Positions 6,386 through 7,964 of a DNA stretch of 7,964 nt are shown piece by piece. The notes beneath the pieces were generated by a model. That model saw only the letters and a program-made list of their open reading frames with translations. It was not told the origin of the DNA and ran no database searches. Position 1 is the stretch's first letter, and each line of letters begins with the position of its first letter. The stretch lies in NCBI GenBank assembly GCA_964370235.1, contig CAYJIL010000101.1, positions 1 to 7,964 on the forward strand. Reading direction: 5' to 3'. The DNA comes from CAYJIL01 sp964370235. Lineage in GTDB: Bacteria > Bacteroidota > Bacteroidia > Bacteroidales > Rikenellaceae. Made by a program: the position numbers and the translations under genes.

Positions 6386-6502
6386 TCTTAAACAAAACTC
6401 AAACCTACACAGCAACAATTGAGCCTAGTACTAAGTTCTTAGGCATGCAACTAAACACAATAAACAGTCAATCAAACCATTAACTAAGAATAAAGTTATA
6501 TA

Positions 6503-6540
6503 TTATAAAAAAAATTAGTCTCTAAAACTTTTTTTTATAA
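6503..6540. terminator. A/T hairpin between the two regulators
   Basis: TTATAAAAAAAA (6503-6514) pairs with TTTTTTTTATAA (6529-6540). An inner TTAG/CTAA pairing (6515-6518 with 6522-6525) is closed by a 3-base loop, and AAC is bulged on the right side. The right arm supplies a run of eight T, so it could end transcription from the first regulator, although that stop is 118 bp upstream. It also abuts and partly covers the -33 position of the second regulator's promoter, so a regulatory role is possible. Confidence 0.4.
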
Positions 6541-6559
6541 GAGTTTATTTATAACTTTG
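6529..6559 (+). promoter_or_regulatory. Promoter of second AraC gene
   Basis: TAACTTTG at 6552-6559 is an exact Bacteroidota -7 element (TAnnTTTG). At the 19-bp spacing, the -33 position (6529-6532) reads TTTT instead of TTTG. Transcription would start near 6565, about 14 nt before the ATG at 6579. This suggests the two tandem regulators are transcribed independently instead of as one unit. Confidence 0.65.
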
Positions 6560-6578
6560 CCTCTATAATTCGTACATT

Positions 6579-7673
6579 ATGGTAGAAACTATTTACTCTA
6601 ACTGGCTCACAATAGCACCTGCCATTTACTATGCTTATGCTATTATTGCGATATTCTTTATGTCGCCCAAAGGAGCAACCTACGTCAGCTATAATATATC
6701 AAGAAGATTATTCGGAATACTCTCTATAGCAATGGGAACATATATTGGTTCTCTTGGCCTTTTCGAATATCGTTCAACCGATATAATTCTGTCGACATCA
6801 ATCAATATGCTCGCATACTACTTTGCTATTCTTGTTTGTGGCTCTATATTTTTCACACTTCTTGACAGCAAATTCTTTACGTGGAAAAGAATACAGTCAT
6901 ATGCAGCAAAGTGGCTGATATGGTTCTTAGCACTTACATTTAACTATGTATATGCAACCGATTTGGCTAAAAAAATCACAGTGTTCATATTTGCATTTTT
7001 GCTGTTTGTAGAGGCAGTTATAATGATTAGATCTTTCTTTAAAGCTTATAACGAAGCCAAAAAGAAAATCGAAAACCACTACTCAGACAATGTAGAGCCA
7101 TTTATGAAATGGATGACCAACAGCCTTTACATATTAATTGCTCTAGGGTTATTTGGCTGCCTACATGCATACTATCCTGCGTGGTTGAATTTAGCGTATG
7201 GAATATTCTCTGCACTGCTTTTCTCATATGTGTTAATATCGTTCATAAACTATATGGTTACTCTAAATGAGGTGAGGTTTGCACTATATGCAGGTAACAA
7301 TTCCGATATGCTCAATACTGCAAAGGAGATGCCAAATTGCGAAATAGAAAACGCAATAAAGAGATGGGTAGATGCCAATAGCTTTACTAAGGCTGGAGTA
7401 ACTGTTGAGGATTTAGCAAATGCGCTAAAAATAGATAGTAAAGACATAGTTAAGCATATAAATAGTCATTACAACTTAACGTTTAAGGAGTGGATTACGA
7501 TACTCAGGATAGAGTATTCAAAAGAGATACTAAATTCGAACCCAGAGCTAAGGCTAGCAAAAGTTGCCGAAATGGTAGGTTACAGCCACGCTGGATTTAC
7601 CACAGCATTCACCAAGATATGTGGTGTTAGCCCATCGGCATGGCTGTGTGGTGTTACCAAGCTAAGGGCATAA
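6579..7673 (+). CDS. Seven-helix membrane AraC-type regulator, copy 2
   Basis: Also 364 residues and collinear with the preceding gene; a hand count gives about 160 identical positions (~45%). The same seven hydrophobic segments are present (about 9-29, 44-63, 69-93, 111-126, 133-151, 181-199, 202-222), with conserved landmarks YNISR (38-42), FFKAY (153-157), KKIEN (162-166), EPFMKWM (173-179), the HAYYPAW loop (196-202) and NYMVTLNEV (224-232). The cytoplasmic AraC/XylS domain spans ~259-356, with HTH1 from VTVEDLAN and HTH2 VAEMVGYSHAGFTTAFTK. Identity is highest in the domain junction and the end of the HTH. The linker at 233-255 is unrelated. Differences in the second recognition helix (AGFT here, TSFI in copy 1) suggest different DNA targets. 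Both copies keep a cysteine pair flanking SPSAWL (C348 and C357). The signal and regulon are unknown. Confidence 0.85.
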   Translation: MVETIYSNWLTIAPAIYYAYAIIAIFFMSPKGATYVSYNISRRLFGILSIAMGTYIGSLGLFEYRSTDIILSTSINMLAYYFAILVCGSIFFTLLDSKFFTWKRIQSYAAKWLIWFLALTFNYVYATDLAKKITVFIFAFLLFVEAVIMIRSFFKAYNEAKKKIENHYSDNVEPFMKWMTNSLYILIALGLFGCLHAYYPAWLNLAYGIFSALLFSYVLISFINYMVTLNEVRFALYAGNNSDMLNTAKEMPNCEIENAIKRWVDANSFTKAGVTVEDLANALKIDSKDIVKHINSHYNLTFKEWITILRIEYSKEILNSNPELRLAKVAEMVGYSHAGFTTAFTKICGVSPSAWLCGVTKLRA

Positions 7674-7839
7674 GGTTATCGATTAGCATATGTGCTCTAA
7701 ATCTAGTTTTGGTGAATCACGAGCGTGCTACATAAAAAACGATAGACTTATTTTATAAACTCGCTTATATTAGGATTACGCTGGATTTAGATTTAGTACA
7801 GTACTAGATAACAATAATTATTTATACCCCAAAACATAT

Positions 7840-7888
7840 AAAAGCTGCTTTGTCTGCTCTAACAACTAGAGTAAACAAAGCAGCTTTT
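7840..7888. terminator. Strong bidirectional hairpin terminator
   Basis: AAAAGCTGCTTTGT (7840-7853) is the exact reverse complement of 7875-7888. A second small stem, CTCTA/TAGAG (7857-7861 with 7867-7871), sits in the loop. A and T runs flank the GC-containing stem on both sides, so it can end transcription from either direction. It lies between the second regulator (stop 7673) and the convergent gene ending at 7913. The 166 bp between 7673 and the hairpin hold no gene; a 13-bp inverted repeat TAGTAC-A-GTACTA lies at 7794-7806. Confidence 0.8.
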
Positions 7889-7912
7889 GTGTGTAGCTAG
7901 ATACGTAGTATT

Positions 7913-7964
7913 TTATAATTTCTTAATCATTATACGAATGGTTGTACCTTTGTCAACTTCGCTT
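7913..7964 (-). CDS. Probable histidine kinase C-terminus (partial)
   Basis: On the minus strand the last 16 codons read SEVDKGTTIRIMIKKL and stop at TAA (7915-7913). The pattern S-E/x-x-x-K-G-(T/S)-T-x-hydrophobic-x-hydrophobic is the usual end of a HATPase_c domain of sensor histidine kinases (compare SEVGKGSTFTVRLP-like ends), where the G-T/S-T lies beside the ATP pocket. No more of the gene is visible, so the class of kinase, its sensor and any partner regulator cannot be named. Another ATPase of the GHKL fold remains possible. It converges on the AraC pair and shares the hairpin at 7840-7888. Confidence 0.55.
   Translation of the reverse strand, partial: SEVDKGTTIRIMIKKL

Noticed and set aside
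6423..6444. GCCTA/TAGGC inverted repeat after copy 1 as its terminator
   Set aside because: The stem is only 5 bp with a 12-base loop and no following U run, so it is too weak to call.
1..7964. tRNA, rRNA, CRISPR array, insertion sequence or prophage parts
   Set aside because: I saw no regularly spaced repeats, transposase or integrase motifs, or tRNA-like cloverleaf. The two related regulator genes are a gene duplication and lack flanking inverted or target-site repeats.

Overview
The window looks like a piece of a Bacteroidota chromosome, most likely Bacteroidales and probably anaerobic. The evidence is AT-rich DNA, Bacteroidota-type promoters (TTTG ~19 bp upstream of TAnnTTTG), few Shine-Dalgarno sites, a lipoprotein with an acidic CNDDD start (the Bacteroidota surface-export type), and a biotin synthase whose cysteine pattern differs from the E. 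coli type. No mobile element, CRISPR array, tRNA or rRNA was seen.

Layout. Bases 1-77 are the 3' end of folD on the plus strand. A perfect 50-bp palindrome (96-145) separates it from a convergent minus-strand pair: bioB (680-1636) followed by a small lipoprotein gene (165-656). A gap of only 36 bp divides bioB from a divergent plus-strand operon: bioF (1673-2839), bioG (2847-3521), bioC (3511 or 3502-4272) and an elbB-like DJ-1/PfpI-superfamily gene (4275-4943). An AT-rich hairpin (4952-5005) closes the operon. After a G-poor spacer come two tandem paralogous genes (5291-6385 and 6579-7673), each with its own promoter. Both encode 364-residue proteins with seven predicted membrane helices and a C-terminal AraC-type DNA-binding domain. 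A strong hairpin (7840-7888) separates them from a convergent minus-strand gene, seen only as its last 16 codons (7913-7964), that ends like a sensor histidine kinase.

How the genes fit together. BioC methylates malonyl-ACP to start pimelate synthesis on the fatty-acid machinery. BioG removes the methyl group once pimeloyl-ACP is made, BioF condenses it with alanine to KAPA, and BioB inserts sulfur into dethiobiotin. BioA and BioD, the two middle steps, are not encoded here and must lie elsewhere or be replaced. The ElbB-like protein sits where a further bio gene might be expected, and its link to biotin is unproven.

The most interesting element is the tandem pair of membrane-embedded AraC regulators. 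Charge distribution predicts an N-out, seven-helix, cytoplasmic-HTH topology, and both carry a conserved cysteine pair beside the DNA-recognition helix. Their ligand and targets are unknown.
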